Source: Bacteroidaceae bacterium (GTDB lineage: Bacteria > Bacteroidota > Bacteroidia > Bacteroidales > Bacteroidaceae). From it: DNA of 64,000 bases. Location: positions 1 through 64,000 of the forward strand of contig JAFUYT010000029.1 of NCBI GenBank assembly GCA_017470425.1. The letters run 5' to 3'. Below are positions 7,690 through 16,500 of the stretch, piece by piece (position 1 is the first letter of the stretch; each line of letters starts with the position of its first letter). The notes under the pieces are model-generated. The model had not been told where the DNA came from and made no database searches. It worked only from the letters and a program-made list of their open reading frames with translations. A program made the position numbers and the translations under genes.

Positions 7690-10635
7690 TTACGGGCACA
7701 GGAACTGAAGGATTCCGCGAAGGATGTCAATGCGCATGGGCGTGTCCTTGATGGACTCCAGCGGGAAGCCGAGCGTGAACGCGCGGTAGTCGCTGCCCTG
7801 GTAGGCGACGGCGGCGGACTGACCCGTGGGGCTGTAGGTCATGGCGCAGAAGCTCTCGCCCGACGGCGCCAGGCAATCCACGGCGGGCACGCAGTAGCGC
7901 TCCTCGTTGAGCTGACGGAAGATGTCGAAGGTTGTGCCGAGGCCGCTGACGGCGGTGATGGAGTCGGCGTCGAGGGCACCGGCATACTCGTATTTCAGGA
8001 TGGAGCGCGTGAAGAGGCGGTCGCTCTCGCTGGTCATGTCGGAGCCCACGAAGGCACCGCTCACGAGGAGGCTGCCGCCGCCGCGCACGAACTCGGCCGC
8101 GGTCTGCGTCAGCTGCTGGCCGAAGACCTTGCTCTGGCGGGTGCTGTAGCCATCGACCTTGTCCAGACCGAAGATGATGTCGATCAGGTCGATGGCGCGG
8201 GCGTCGAAGTAGGCGCGCCCCACGGCGCTGTGGGCGCAGCTGCTGAGGGTGACGTGGCCGTCGGTGGCGGCGATGATGTCGCGTGCGTGGCGGGTGCTCC
8301 AGTCGAGAGTGTTGCCTGCGATGACGCGTCCTTCGAGCTCGGCGGTGCTGTAGCCGAGCGCCCCGGGACCCTCGCGGCCCATCGTGGCTTTGTCGAAGCA
8401 TTGCTGCTGGCCGCAGAAGCCGGGCATACGGCCCATCGGCACGCCCGGATCGGCGGCGAGGTCGAAGCCCTGGAGGCTGTCGTTGTCGAGGCTCTGCGGC
8501 GCGGCCAGACGGTCAAAGGCGTCGATGAGGAGCAGGTGGCGCGAGCCGCGCAGCGGGATGTAGGCGCAGACCTCGGTGGAGGGCATACTCTGTCCGCCGC
8601 TGTTGCAGGCGGTGATGCGGAAGCGGTGGAGCTGCTCGGGGGCGGCATCGCTGAGGGTGTAGTGGGCATCGCGCACGAGGGTGCCGTTGTCGAAGTCGCC
8701 GTCGCCCTCGGCGTGATAGACGACGAAGGCCGTGGGCATGGCCGAGGGCTCCAGGGGATCCTCGACGGCGAGCCAACTCAGCTCAATCTCGCGGCGGTTG
8801 GGGACGACGTAGGCGGCGGGCGCCGTGACGGGCAGCGGCTGCACGACGGGCGAGCGGTCGCCGTGCAAGGCGGCCGACGCGCGCAGGATTCCTTTATAGA
8901 CAGCGCGCGCGAGCGTGAACTTCACGTTGGGATCGTGTCCCAGCCGCAGGTCGGCGAAGTTCTGGTGGGACATCATCTCCAGGATCATCGAGGGGACGGC
9001 GGGTTCGCGCGTCTCGCTATAGTTGCGGTCCCACATCTGGCGGCGCGTCCAGCGTCCGTAGGTGGTCGTGAGGTCGTGCTCCACTTGCGTGAGGACGAGG
9101 TCGCAGAGGTCGCGCGAGGTCAGCCGCGAGAGCCCGGCAGGGTAGTGGCCGTCGGTGAAGTCGGTGGTGTAGATTCCGAGGGTGCCGATGATGTGGTTCT
9201 CGGCGTTGGCACCGGCGTCGGTGTGCACGGCGATGCTCATCTCGATGGGCACGTGGAGGCCGGTGTCGGAGGGCAGGTAGGCGGAGCCGCCCGCGAGGTA
9301 GTTGGTCATGAGAGAGCGGGCATTGATGTCCTCGGCGTAGTCATTCTTGAACTCCTTGTTGGCATAGACTGCGGGCTCCATGCCGGCCCATTGCGCGGCG
9401 TAGCGGGCGCCCTCGAGGAAGCGGGGCAAGCCGCTGACGTGCTCACTGCCGGCGGCGCCGCGTGCGATGTTGCCCATGCCGCCGCCGAAGCGCACGGCAT
9501 CGGCGGTGACCTCGCCCTTGTGGTCGCTCTGGTTGCTGAGGATGACGCAGTTGTCGAGGCTGTTGCCGACGGCGAAGTCGAAGGTGCCGAGATAGACCCA
9601 TGTGCCGCCGCCCATCTGCTGGTTGACGAGGAAGGTGGTGTTCACGCCGCGATGGCGCACGGTGTAGCGGGCATCGGGGACGCTCGACGGCAGCGTGGCG
9701 TAGGAGACATAGACGGCGTAGAGCCCGTCGGCGGGGATGTCCGGCGTCCATTCGGCGGTGCTCTGTCCGCCGTGGCGCTGCTGGGTTGCGACGCGGCGCG
9801 CGGTGCCGTCGCGGAAGGGGTTCTCGCCGTTGCGATAGACGGCCTTGCGGTGTGCGAAGCCCTCGCCGGCATCCTGCCAGGCGTGGGTGCCACGGGTCTC
9901 GGTGTAGTTGCCCGCCTGCTGGGGCTGGTCGTTGTCAATGACGGCCTCGTGCTTCTGCCAGTCGCGCTCGCGGGGCGAGAACACGATGGCGCCGGCGTTC
10001 TCCAGCATCGGGATGAGATAGGGGACGACGAAGGTCTGCGAGAACAGGTCCTCGGTCGTGGAGAACAGGCGCGGGCGCTGCCAGCGCCAGGTGTGCTCGC
10101 TGATGGAGTAGAATTGCCCGTGGCTGGCCCAGACGCTGAGGTGGCGCCCTTCAAGGCCGTCGGCGGTGCTGTAGGGGCGGTCGGCGGGTGTCACCCATGC
10201 GGGTTCCTTGTTCTCCTGACGCCAGTGGCGCTGCGGCGCGGTGCCGTCCTTCCAACCTCCGATGACGAGGTCTTCGAGGAGGATTCCCTTGGCGTAGATG
10301 AGTTGGCGGTAGGTGTTGTAGGGCTCGGGCAGCAGGGCGCCGAGGGCGGCGTGGATGCTGTCGATGCGGGCCTGGGTGAAGGGTTGTGCGGAGAATGTCT
10401 CGTTGAGGAAGATGCGCAGCTCGCGCTCTTTGTCATAGACGGCGGTCTTCTCCACGCGCACCGTCTCGCCGCGTGCGCTGCACGCCAGCGGATAGGTCGT
10501 GAAGTAGCCCGTCAGGACGCCTTGCAGCGAGGCGTTCTGTACCGGTTTGTTGTTCTGTGCAAAACAAACGGCTTCTGCGATGAACAGAAGCCAAAACACG
10601 AGGAGGGAACGGCGACTATTGATGATATTGGACAA
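7690..10635 (-). CDS. Secreted amidase / golvesin-domain protein (often annotated xanthan lyase)
   Basis: Large exported protein, probably acting on peptidoglycan. The start is taken as a TTG at 10635, giving 981 residues and a normal signal peptide (SNIINSRRSLLVFWLLF... ending CFAQ); no ATG lies between the preceding gene and this point. Features in order: an amidase_3-like zinc fold with candidate ligands in SHGQFY, STTEDLF and AVHTDAG, and the acidic motif ILEMMSHQNFADLRLGHD; nested in it a golvesin C-terminal-like beta domain (AEWTPDIPADGLYAVYVSY, then TADAVRFGGG); an Ig/FnIII-like segment (ELSWLAVED); and a C-terminal Rossmann-like region starting LLLIDAFDRL. The start codon lies inside a short repeat (10630-10670), which may have displaced an original ATG. 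Xanthan lyase is a database label I would not trust. Confidence 0.75.
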   Translation of the reverse strand: MSNIINSRRSLLVFWLLFIAEAVCFAQNNKPVQNASLQGVLTGYFTTYPLACSARGETVRVEKTAVYDKERELRIFLNETFSAQPFTQARIDSIHAALGALLPEPYNTYRQLIYAKGILLEDLVIGGWKDGTAPQRHWRQENKEPAWVTPADRPYSTADGLEGRHLSVWASHGQFYSISEHTWRWQRPRLFSTTEDLFSQTFVVPYLIPMLENAGAIVFSPRERDWQKHEAVIDNDQPQQAGNYTETRGTHAWQDAGEGFAHRKAVYRNGENPFRDGTARRVATQQRHGGQSTAEWTPDIPADGLYAVYVSYATLPSSVPDARYTVRHRGVNTTFLVNQQMGGGTWVYLGTFDFAVGNSLDNCVILSNQSDHKGEVTADAVRFGGGMGNIARGAAGSEHVSGLPRFLEGARYAAQWAGMEPAVYANKEFKNDYAEDINARSLMTNYLAGGSAYLPSDTGLHVPIEMSIAVHTDAGANAENHIIGTLGIYTTDFTDGHYPAGLSRLTSRDLCDLVLTQVEHDLTTTYGRWTRRQMWDRNYSETREPAVPSMILEMMSHQNFADLRLGHDPNVKFTLARAVYKGILRASAALHGDRSPVVQPLPVTAPAAYVVPNRREIELSWLAVEDPLEPSAMPTAFVVYHAEGDGDFDNGTLVRDAHYTLSDAAPEQLHRFRITACNSGGQSMPSTEVCAYIPLRGSRHLLLIDAFDRLAAPQSLDNDSLQGFDLAADPGVPMGRMPGFCGQQQCFDKATMGREGPGALGYSTAELEGRVIAGNTLDWSTRHARDIIAATDGHVTLSSCAHSAVGRAYFDARAIDLIDIIFGLDKVDGYSTRQSKVFGQQLTQTAAEFVRGGGSLLVSGAFVGSDMTSESDRLFTRSILKYEYAGALDADSITAVSGLGTTFDIFRQLNEERYCVPAVDCLAPSGESFCAMTYSPTGQSAAVAYQGSDYRAFTLGFPLESIKDTPMRIDILRGILQFLCP

Positions 10636-10670
10636 TGGACAGTGGATAATGAACAATGGATAATGATTAT
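10630..10670. repeat. TGGACAATGG-type junction repeat
   Basis: Imperfect tandem units (GGACAATGG, GAACAATGG, GTGGATAATGA) fill the junction between the acyltransferase stop codon (10667-10669) and the start of the amidase gene. The same unit family recurs at 14497-14550 and, in variant forms, at 17107-17141, 17930-17966 and 36668-36721. Confidence 0.7.
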
Positions 10671-11209
10671 GTGAGGAAGTTCTCGGGGTGCTTGCCGCGG
10701 AAGGGGCGGAAGTAGTCCTTGATCTCGGCCATCTGGGCATCGATGTCGCCGGAGGGAATGATCTGGCGAGTGCAGACGATGCGCTTCTGCCCGTAGTCGA
10801 GGCCGAAGAGGAGGATGGGGAGCTCCGCCTTGAGGGCGATGTAGTAGAAGCCGTGCTTCCACTCGGCAGTGGGCTTGCGGGTGCCTTCGGGGGTGACGCA
10901 GAGGCCGAAGTGGTCGCGCTCGCGGGCGATGGTGGCGAGCTGGTCGGTCATGCTGGTGTGGCGGCTGCGCTCTACGGGGATGCCTCCGAGACGGCGGAAC
11001 AGCGGCCCGAGGGGCCAGAAGAACCATTCCTTCTTCATGAGGAACTCACAGCGGAAGCCCTCGGCACGGCTGTAGAGGAGACCCATGATGAAGTCCCAGT
11101 TGCTGGTGTGGGGCGCCAGCGCGATGACGTACTTCGGGGGGAAGGCTACGGTCACGTCGGCCGTCCACCCCATCAGCCGATAGAGCAGGAAGCGTAGGAA
11201 GTGTTGCAT
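10667..11209 (-). CDS. PlsC-like 1-acylglycerol-3-phosphate acyltransferase family protein
   Basis: Small membrane-associated acyltransferase of 180 residues. It carries the HX4D catalytic motif (HTSNWD, about 33-38) and the substrate motif VTPEGTRK (about 105-112). A hydrophobic, positively charged N-terminus (MQHFLRFLLYRLMGW) should place it at the inner membrane. The protein is shorter than a typical PlsC (about 240 residues), matching the short Bacteroidota members of the family; phosphatidic acid synthesis is possible, but another acyl acceptor cannot be excluded. The neighbouring upstream gene is a small conserved protein 14 bp away. Confidence 0.8.
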   Translation of the reverse strand: MQHFLRFLLYRLMGWTADVTVAFPPKYVIALAPHTSNWDFIMGLLYSRAEGFRCEFLMKKEWFFWPLGPLFRRLGGIPVERSRHTSMTDQLATIARERDHFGLCVTPEGTRKPTAEWKHGFYYIALKAELPILLFGLDYGQKRIVCTRQIIPSGDIDAQMAEIKDYFRPFRGKHPENFLT

Positions 11210-11223
11210 CTTGTCGCGCGGGG

Positions 11224-11493
11224 TTAGGTCAAGTGGTAGATGTGGTCGATGATCTCGTTGGTGCTCACGCTGAGGTCGTCCTGCAACTGCTCGAAGAAGC
11301 GGCGCACCTGATGCTTATCGACGTGGCTGAGGCGGCTGACGAAATCGTTCTGCATCGTGAGGATGCTCTGAGCGATGTTCTCGATGTCCTCCTGCGCAAT
11401 CTGCGGGTTCATTTGCTTCGTGGCGAGAAGCTCTAAAAGGAGGTCGGCGCTGACCTCGTTCATAGCTTTTTTTAATGTTCTTCTTTTAGCCAT
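11224..11493 (-). CDS. Small conserved hypothetical protein
   Basis: An 89-residue, mostly helical and charged protein (MAKRRTLKKAMNEVSADLL...). There is no signal peptide or membrane segment, and I recognise no catalytic motif. It is probably the first gene of the minus-strand run that continues into the acyltransferase 14 bp downstream. The 108-bp gap between it and the antiporter gene (11494-11601) carries no other frame. I take it as real because of its clean start, strand-consistent spacing and protein-like composition. Confidence 0.65.
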   Translation of the reverse strand: MAKRRTLKKAMNEVSADLLLELLATKQMNPQIAQEDIENIAQSILTMQNDFVSRLSHVDKHQVRRFFEQLQDDLSVSTNEIIDHIYHLT

Positions 11494-11601
11494 AGTGGTA
11501 TTCTCTTTAGAAATTCGGCGCTAATGTAACGATTATTCGCCGTGTGACCAAAACAATTCAGAACTTTTAACTACATTTTTAAGATGGTGACGAAAGGGAC
11601 G

Positions 11602-13014
11602 TCATCGTAGCCACAGGTCCACGAGGAAGTAGATGCCCAGGCCGACGCCCCATCCGAGGAAGACTTTCGGCATGATGTGGCGCGCATACCACGAGATGCT
11701 GACCTCCTCGGCCTTCATCAGCGTGAAGCCGCTCACATTGCCGATGGGCAGCAGGCAACCGGCGACACAACCGCTATATATAATAAGGTGCCAGTACTGC
11801 CCGTTCTGCAGGAAGGCATCGGCGTAGGACGGGTCGAGGGTGGGGGAGAGCGAGGCGATGCTCTCGGCGACGGGGTAGATGTTGATGGCCGTGAGCACGA
11901 GGGCGATGTTGTCGAGCACGGCGCTGATGGCACCGATGGCGATGCTCATGATGTAGATGTTGTGGATCCACTCGTCGCACCATGCGGAGATGGAGCCCAT
12001 CACGCCCGTCTCAATCAGCAGCGCCACGCAGAGGAAGATGCCCACGAAGTACATGACCGTCTGCAGTGCAGCGAACTGGAACTGGCGGTCCTCTGCGGTG
12101 AACAGGGGCTGGTTGCTCTTGATGCGGCGGTGGTTCATCACCTCATGCAGCACCCACAACACGCCCAGCACGCACAGCGCGCCGAGGAAAGGCGGGAGCA
12201 GTGTGATGCGATGGAACGTAGGGATGAACCAGAGTCCTCCGAGCCCCACGACGAGCATTGCAATCTTCTGCCACAGGTGCAGCGTGCTCTGGTCACCGCG
12301 GTAGTAGGTGGAGGGGCGGATGATGTCGATGTGCGAGGGCAGCGCGCGGGAGATCAATGCCGTGGGGATGACGGTGGCCACGAGCGTGGGCAGGATGAGG
12401 GCTGCGGTGAAGTCGGTGGGCGTCACGGCGCCCTTCGTCCACACGACCAGCGACGTCAGGTCGCCGATGACGGACGTGGCGCCGCCGCAGTTCGCTGCAA
12501 TCACAATGGCAGAACCGATCCAGGCGCGCCAGCGCGTCTGCTGCACGATGCGGCGCATGATCATCAGCATGAGCACCGTCGTCGTGAGGTTGTCGAGGTT
12601 CACGGACAACAGCCACGTGAAACCCACGAGCCCCCAGAGGAGCACGCGGCTGTCCTTCGTGCGGACGGTGTCGGTGATGAAGTCGAAGCAGCCATTGGCG
12701 TTCAGCACATTGACGATGTTCATCGTGGCCAGCACGAAGAGGACGATGCTGCACAGCTGCGCGCCGTAGCCGATGAAGACGTTGGAGGCGATGAACTGCT
12801 TCACCGTCTCCGAGGTGAAGGCGCCGCCGCCCGTGAACTCCGCGAACTCCGGCCCGTGCATCTTCAGCACGAAGTCCGTGCCCGTGCACATGAAGAGAAT
12901 CCAGCCCACCACGGCGGCGAAGAGCGCGATGGTGGCCTTGTTGATATGCGTCAGGTGCTCGTAGGCGATGAGCACGTAGCCGAAGAGGATGAGCGAGAGG
13001 ATGGCGTAGGTCAT
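11602..13014 (-). CDS. nhaD: NhaD-type Na+/H+ antiporter
   Basis: Inner-membrane sodium/proton exchanger of the ion-transporter superfamily. With the start at 13014 (MTYAILSLILFGYVLIAYEH) it has 470 residues and about 12 hydrophobic segments. Signature stretches are NLDNLTTTVLML, ANCGGATSVIGDLTSLVVW and SAVLDNIALVLTAI, which carry the polar residues typical of NhaD. The longer in-frame extension upstream of 13014 runs over the tRNA gene on the other strand and is rejected. It is transcribed alone and divergently from the tRNA-Gly/rarA unit, with a -7 box at 13043-13050. Confidence 0.9.
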   Translation of the reverse strand: MTYAILSLILFGYVLIAYEHLTHINKATIALFAAVVGWILFMCTGTDFVLKMHGPEFAEFTGGGAFTSETVKQFIASNVFIGYGAQLCSIVLFVLATMNIVNVLNANGCFDFITDTVRTKDSRVLLWGLVGFTWLLSVNLDNLTTTVLMLMIMRRIVQQTRWRAWIGSAIVIAANCGGATSVIGDLTSLVVWTKGAVTPTDFTAALILPTLVATVIPTALISRALPSHIDIIRPSTYYRGDQSTLHLWQKIAMLVVGLGGLWFIPTFHRITLLPPFLGALCVLGVLWVLHEVMNHRRIKSNQPLFTAEDRQFQFAALQTVMYFVGIFLCVALLIETGVMGSISAWCDEWIHNIYIMSIAIGAISAVLDNIALVLTAINIYPVAESIASLSPTLDPSYADAFLQNGQYWHLIIYSGCVAGCLLPIGNVSGFTLMKAEEVSISWYARHIMPKVFLGWGVGLGIYFLVDLWLR

Positions 13015-13042
13015 GGGATGCTTGGATTCGTTGATATGGGCG

Positions 13043-13050
13043 CAAAGGTA
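13043..13050 (-). promoter_or_regulatory. Probable promoter -7 box for the antiporter
   Basis: TACCTTTG on the minus strand, 28 bp before the antiporter start codon. No good TTTG is seen at 19-21 nt upstream, so the -33 part is unassigned. Confidence 0.45.
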
Positions 13051-13101
13051 CGCAATATATATGAAAATTGCACCGCACAAAACATTAAAAAGCCTTAAAA
13101 G

Positions 13102-13133
13102 TTTGCGTGAATCGACAAAGGTTCGTATCTTTG
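13102..13133 (+). promoter_or_regulatory. Promoter of tRNA-Gly and rarA
   Basis: TTTG (13102-13105), 20 nt, then TATCTTTG (13126-13133): a full match to the Bacteroidota sigma-70 consensus. It lies 12 bp before the mature tRNA 5' end. Confidence 0.85.
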
Positions 13134-13145
13134 CAGCCGCAAAAC

Positions 13146-13218
13146 GCGATAGTAGCTCAGTTGGTAGAGCATTGGCTTCCCAAGCCGAGGGTCGCGGGTT
13201 CGAGTCCCGTCTATCGCT
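13146..13218 (+). tRNA. tRNA-Gly (CCC anticodon)
   Basis: A complete 73-nt cloverleaf: acceptor stem GCGATAG/CTATCGC, D stem GCTC/GAGC, anticodon stem TTGGC/GCCGA around loop TTCCCAA (anticodon CCC), T stem GCGGG/CCCGT with loop TTCGAGT, discriminator T. The 3' CCA is not encoded. The rarA start codon follows only 10 bp later, so one transcript probably gives both the tRNA and the rarA message. Confidence 0.96.
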
Positions 13219-13228
13219 CCTTTCCCCC

Positions 13229-14500
13229 ATGAAGCCCTTAGCAGAAAGAATGAGACCCGTGACATTGGACGGGTATATCGGCCAGCAGCATCTTGTCGGC
13301 CCCGATGCTGTGTTGCGCCGCATGATAGACAGCGGACGCATCTCCAGCTTCATCCTCTGGGGCCCTCCCGGCGTGGGCAAGACGACGCTGGCGCAGATCA
13401 TCGCTCACACGCTGGAGACGCCCTTCTACACACTCTCGGCGGTGACGAGCGGCGTGAAGGAGGTGCGCGAGGTCATCGAGCGGGCGAAAGGGAATCACTT
13501 CTTCAACCAGCACAGCCCAATTTTGTTCATCGACGAAATCCACCGCTTCTCGAAGTCGCAGCAGGACTCGCTGCTCGGCGCCGTGGAGCAGGGAGTGGTC
13601 ACGCTCATCGGTGCCACGACGGAGAATCCTTCGTTCGAGGTCATCCGTCCGCTGCTCTCCCGCTGTGCCGTCTATGTGCTGAAGCCGCTGGGCAAAGAGG
13701 ACTTGCTGACGTTGGCCGAACGTGCCATCCACGAGGATACCGAGTTGCGGCAGAAACAGATTACTATCAAGGAATCTGATGCGCTGCTACGCTACAGCGG
13801 CGGCGATGCCCGCAAGCTGTTGAATATCCTGGAACTGGTGACAGACGCGGGGAGCGAGGTGCGGCCCGTGGAGATCACGGATCAGCTGGTGGCCAGTCGC
13901 TTGCAGCAGAACCCGTTGGCCTACGACAAGGGCGGCGAGATGCACTATGACATCATCTCGGCTTTCATCAAGAGTATCCGCGGCAGCGACCCCGACGCAG
14001 CCATCTACTGGCTGGCGCGCATGATAGAGGGCGGCGAAGACCCGGCGTTCATTGCCCGGCGGCTGGTCATCTCGGCATCGGAGGACATCGGCCTGGCCAA
14101 TCCCAACGCGCTGCTGCTGGCTAACGCTGCCTTCGACACGGTGATGAAGATCGGGTGGCCCGAGGGGCGCATCCCCTTGGCGGAAGCGACCATCTATTTG
14201 GCCACGTCGCCCAAGAGCAATTCAGCGTATATGGCAATCAATGAGGCGCTCTCGTTTGTCAAGCAGACGGGCAACCAGCCCGTACCGCTGCACCTGCGCA
14301 ATGCGCCCACGGAACTGATGCAGGAGCTGGGCTACGCGAAGGACTACAAGTACGCCCACGACTACGAAGGCCACTTCGTCAACCAACAGTTCCTGCCCGA
14401 CGGCATCACACAGCGCTTCTGGCACGCACAACAGAACCCCGCCGAGAACAAACTGCACGAGCGGATGATTCAGCTGTGGGGAGAGAGGTATGGGAATTGA
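13229..14500 (+). CDS. rarA: Replication-associated recombination protein A (AAA+ ATPase)
   Basis: MgsA/RarA-type AAA+ ATPase that acts at stalled replication forks and is related to clamp-loader subunits. The start at 13229 (MKPLAERMRPVTLDGYIGQ) matches the family; the frame is open further upstream only across the tRNA gene. Over 423 residues it has Walker [10 protein letters not shown] (45-53), Walker B ILFIDEIHRF, a sensor ATTENPSFEV, and the C-terminal tetramerisation region with PLHLRNAPTELMQELGY. It has no ribosome-binding space beyond the 10 bp after the tRNA, so its translation depends on tRNA 3' processing. Confidence 0.96.
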   Translation: MKPLAERMRPVTLDGYIGQQHLVGPDAVLRRMIDSGRISSFILWGPPGVGKTTLAQIIAHTLETPFYTLSAVTSGVKEVREVIERAKGNHFFNQHSPILFIDEIHRFSKSQQDSLLGAVEQGVVTLIGATTENPSFEVIRPLLSRCAVYVLKPLGKEDLLTLAERAIHEDTELRQKQITIKESDALLRYSGGDARKLLNILELVTDAGSEVRPVEITDQLVASRLQQNPLAYDKGGEMHYDIISAFIKSIRGSDPDAAIYWLARMIEGGEDPAFIARRLVISASEDIGLANPNALLLANAAFDTVMKIGWPEGRIPLAEATIYLATSPKSNSAYMAINEALSFVKQTGNQPVPLHLRNAPTELMQELGYAKDYKYAHDYEGHFVNQQFLPDGITQRFWHAQQNPAENKLHERMIQLWGERYGN

Positions 14501-14550
14501 CCATTGACAATGGATAATTGGCAATGGACAATGGACAATGGACAATGGAT
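14497..14550. repeat. CAATGGA tandem repeats between rarA and the GT2 gene
   Basis: About six imperfect copies of ATTGACAATGG/CAATGGACAATGG fill the convergent 49-bp junction, touching both stop codons. They belong to the same family as 10630-10670. Confidence 0.75.
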
Positions 14551-15425
14551 CAGAGGCAGAGGTAGTAGCCGAGCTTGTAGAACTGGAACAGGGGCAGGAG
14601 AGGATGCTGGCTGAGGAGGTTAGCACGGATGGGACGGCGCAGTAGCTTGAAAACCACTTTTACAGGACCGCGCAGATGCCATTTACGCAGCAACCTTGAT
14701 GTGCCCACGATGCCTCCGCCGTTGCGGGGCATGATATTCGAGATCTTATACAACGAACGCATGGCCATTTCGCTCTTCGCGAGGAATTCATCGTTGTCGT
14801 CGATGCCGATGTGTATGAGCGGGTTGTCGATGTGGGCCACTGCAATGTGATGCCGCCCCAGCTCCACGCCAAAGAGGGCGTCCTCGTAGCCGTACTTGTC
14901 GCATTTCTCGTTGAAGCGACGATGCAGGAAGACTTCGCGATAGACCAGCAAGTTGAACGTCGCGAGGCGGCGATGGGGGTGCTTCATGCGTTGTGCTGCC
15001 GAACGTTTCTTATCGGCCGCACGCTCGTATTTATATCGCAGGGTGCCCCTGGGATTGGGGTTTTCTGCGGGGTGGTACAGGCCGCAGCACACTACAGGCG
15101 ACAGCGCAGCTGCCGACAGGCCGGCTTTCAGGGAAAACTCTGCAGGCACCTCGGCATCGGCATCGATGAACCACAGCCATTTGCCCGTGGATTGCAGTCC
15201 GAGATGGTTGCGGATGGCGGCACGGCCGAGATTGGTGTTTTCGCGCAGGATGGTCACCCCCGGCAGCTGTGCAGCTTCCTGCATCCACTCGGTCTCGCTG
15301 GTGGAGGCGTCGTCGCCGATGATGATTTCCGCTTCAATGCCCTCTCGGACGGCCAGCTGGTGCAGGGCTTTCACGAGCGTGAGCGCGTTGTAGTTATAGG
15401 TGGGAATGAGAATAGAGAGTGTCAT
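14550..15425 (-). CDS. Family 2 glycosyltransferase
   Basis: A GT-A-fold glycosyltransferase of 291 residues, with the family start MTLSILIPTYNYN, nucleotide-binding IIGDDAST (about 34-41), NTNLGRAAIRN and the metal-binding DAD of FIDADAE (about 92-98). A C-terminal acidic GYEDALFGVELG corresponds to the ED catalytic region. There is no signal peptide; the basic C-terminus may be membrane-associated. The gene is 34 bp downstream of the epimerase-like gene on the same strand. The donor and acceptor sugars cannot be told from sequence; surface polysaccharide or LPS is the usual role. Confidence 0.88.
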   Translation of the reverse strand: MTLSILIPTYNYNALTLVKALHQLAVREGIEAEIIIGDDASTSETEWMQEAAQLPGVTILRENTNLGRAAIRNHLGLQSTGKWLWFIDADAEVPAEFSLKAGLSAAALSPVVCCGLYHPAENPNPRGTLRYKYERAADKKRSAAQRMKHPHRRLATFNLLVYREVFLHRRFNEKCDKYGYEDALFGVELGRHHIAVAHIDNPLIHIGIDDNDEFLAKSEMAMRSLYKISNIMPRNGGGIVGTSRLLRKWHLRGPVKVVFKLLRRPIRANLLSQHPLLPLFQFYKLGYYLCL

Positions 15426-15459
15426 GATTGTCTTTGGGGTTGTGGGCGCAAGGGCGTGC

Positions 15460-16344
15460 TCACTCGATGATGATCTTGTAGGTGGTACTCCATGTCTCGC
15501 CGGACGCCACGGTCTCCACGAAGTGACGGCGCGCGAACTCGCCCTCGTAGCCTGTCGGGTCGCAGCAACCGTGCCACGGCTCGATGCAGATGAAGGGTGC
15601 GCAGCCGCCGCACGGCGACCACAGCGCTGTCACGGGCATCGTGTGCTCCACGGTCACGAAGGGGCGCCCGTTGCGGTCGTGAAGCGTGATGCGGTTGATG
15701 CGTCCGGTGGTGTCCAGAATCGTGTCGCAGTGGAAAGTGTCATTCGTCAGTGGGAGCAGACCATCGGCGGGAATCTCCACGTCGAACGTCTCGCTGTCGG
15801 CGAAGCCACCGGGAGCGATGCGGGTACTCACGAGCGGCCCGTCGGTGTTGAAGGAGAGGAAACCGTGCACAGCATCGTCCGGCTTGAAGCGGGGGTAGAG
15901 GAAGGCTGGGTGTGCGCCAATCTGGAAGGGCATCACGCGGTGGTCATGGTTCGTGACGCTCCATCCTACGGTGAGCACATTGCGCAGCAGCGTGTAGTCG
16001 ATGCGCAGCTCGAAGTCGAAGGGCCACACGGCGCGGCTCGCCTCGGTGGCACGCACGCTGAAGGCCAGGTGACGGTCTTCATCCACCACCTTCGTGAAGG
16101 GCATATCGCGCACGAAACCGTGCTGCGTCAGCGTGCAGCATTGCCCGTCGATGCAGGCTGTGTTGTTCCATACCTTACCCGTGATGGGGAACAGCACGGG
16201 CGCGCGGCGGTTCCAGTAGGCCGGGTCGCCCTGCCAGAGATACTCCGTGGGAGCCGCAACGCGGCGGATGCTCTGCAGTTCCGCGCCGATTGTGGCCACT
16301 TCTATCTCAAGGATGCCGTTGGAGAGAAAGACGTTCGGTTCCAT
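15460..16344 (-). CDS. Aldose 1-epimerase family protein
   Basis: A 294-residue galactose-mutarotase-like protein. The start at 16344 (MEPNVFLSNGILEIEVATIGAEL) is chosen because the longer frame crosses the promoter at 16381-16410. Family features are the N-terminal GAELQSIRR, WNRRAPVLFPITG, the histidine stretch QHGFVRDMPF and GAHPAFLYPRF, and the acidic IEPWHGCCDP near the C-terminus. It should interconvert anomers of a hexose or hexose phosphate in the cytoplasm. It resembles the LacX subgroup. The gene heads a two-gene minus-strand unit with the GT2. Confidence 0.85.
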   Translation of the reverse strand: MEPNVFLSNGILEIEVATIGAELQSIRRVAAPTEYLWQGDPAYWNRRAPVLFPITGKVWNNTACIDGQCCTLTQHGFVRDMPFTKVVDEDRHLAFSVRATEASRAVWPFDFELRIDYTLLRNVLTVGWSVTNHDHRVMPFQIGAHPAFLYPRFKPDDAVHGFLSFNTDGPLVSTRIAPGGFADSETFDVEIPADGLLPLTNDTFHCDTILDTTGRINRITLHDRNGRPFVTVEHTMPVTALWSPCGGCAPFICIEPWHGCCDPTGYEGEFARRHFVETVASGETWSTTYKIIIE

Positions 16345-16380
16345 GTCGTCTGAAGCTTGATGTTGTCCGATAATTTCGTG

Positions 16381-16410
16381 CAAAGGTAGTGATTTCTCTA
16401 CAAACACCAA
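16381..16410 (-). promoter_or_regulatory. Promoter of the epimerase-GT2 unit
   Basis: On the minus strand: TTG (16410-16408), 19 nt, TACCTTTG (16388-16381), 36 bp before the start codon. Confidence 0.7.
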
Positions 16411-16500
16411 CATTCTCGGCTTTTTTTTAGAGAAAAAGAAGCTTTCATGCGTGAGTTCCCCTTTTTTTGTGTAATTTCGCGCCGCATTTTCGGACACATG

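Noticed and set aside
7669-10674. Long plus-strand open frame (about 1000 codons) opposite the amidase gene
   Set aside because: GC-rich codon bias on the minus strand keeps this frame open. The product is repetitive Gly/Ala/Val/Glu without domains, and the minus-strand protein has clear motifs.
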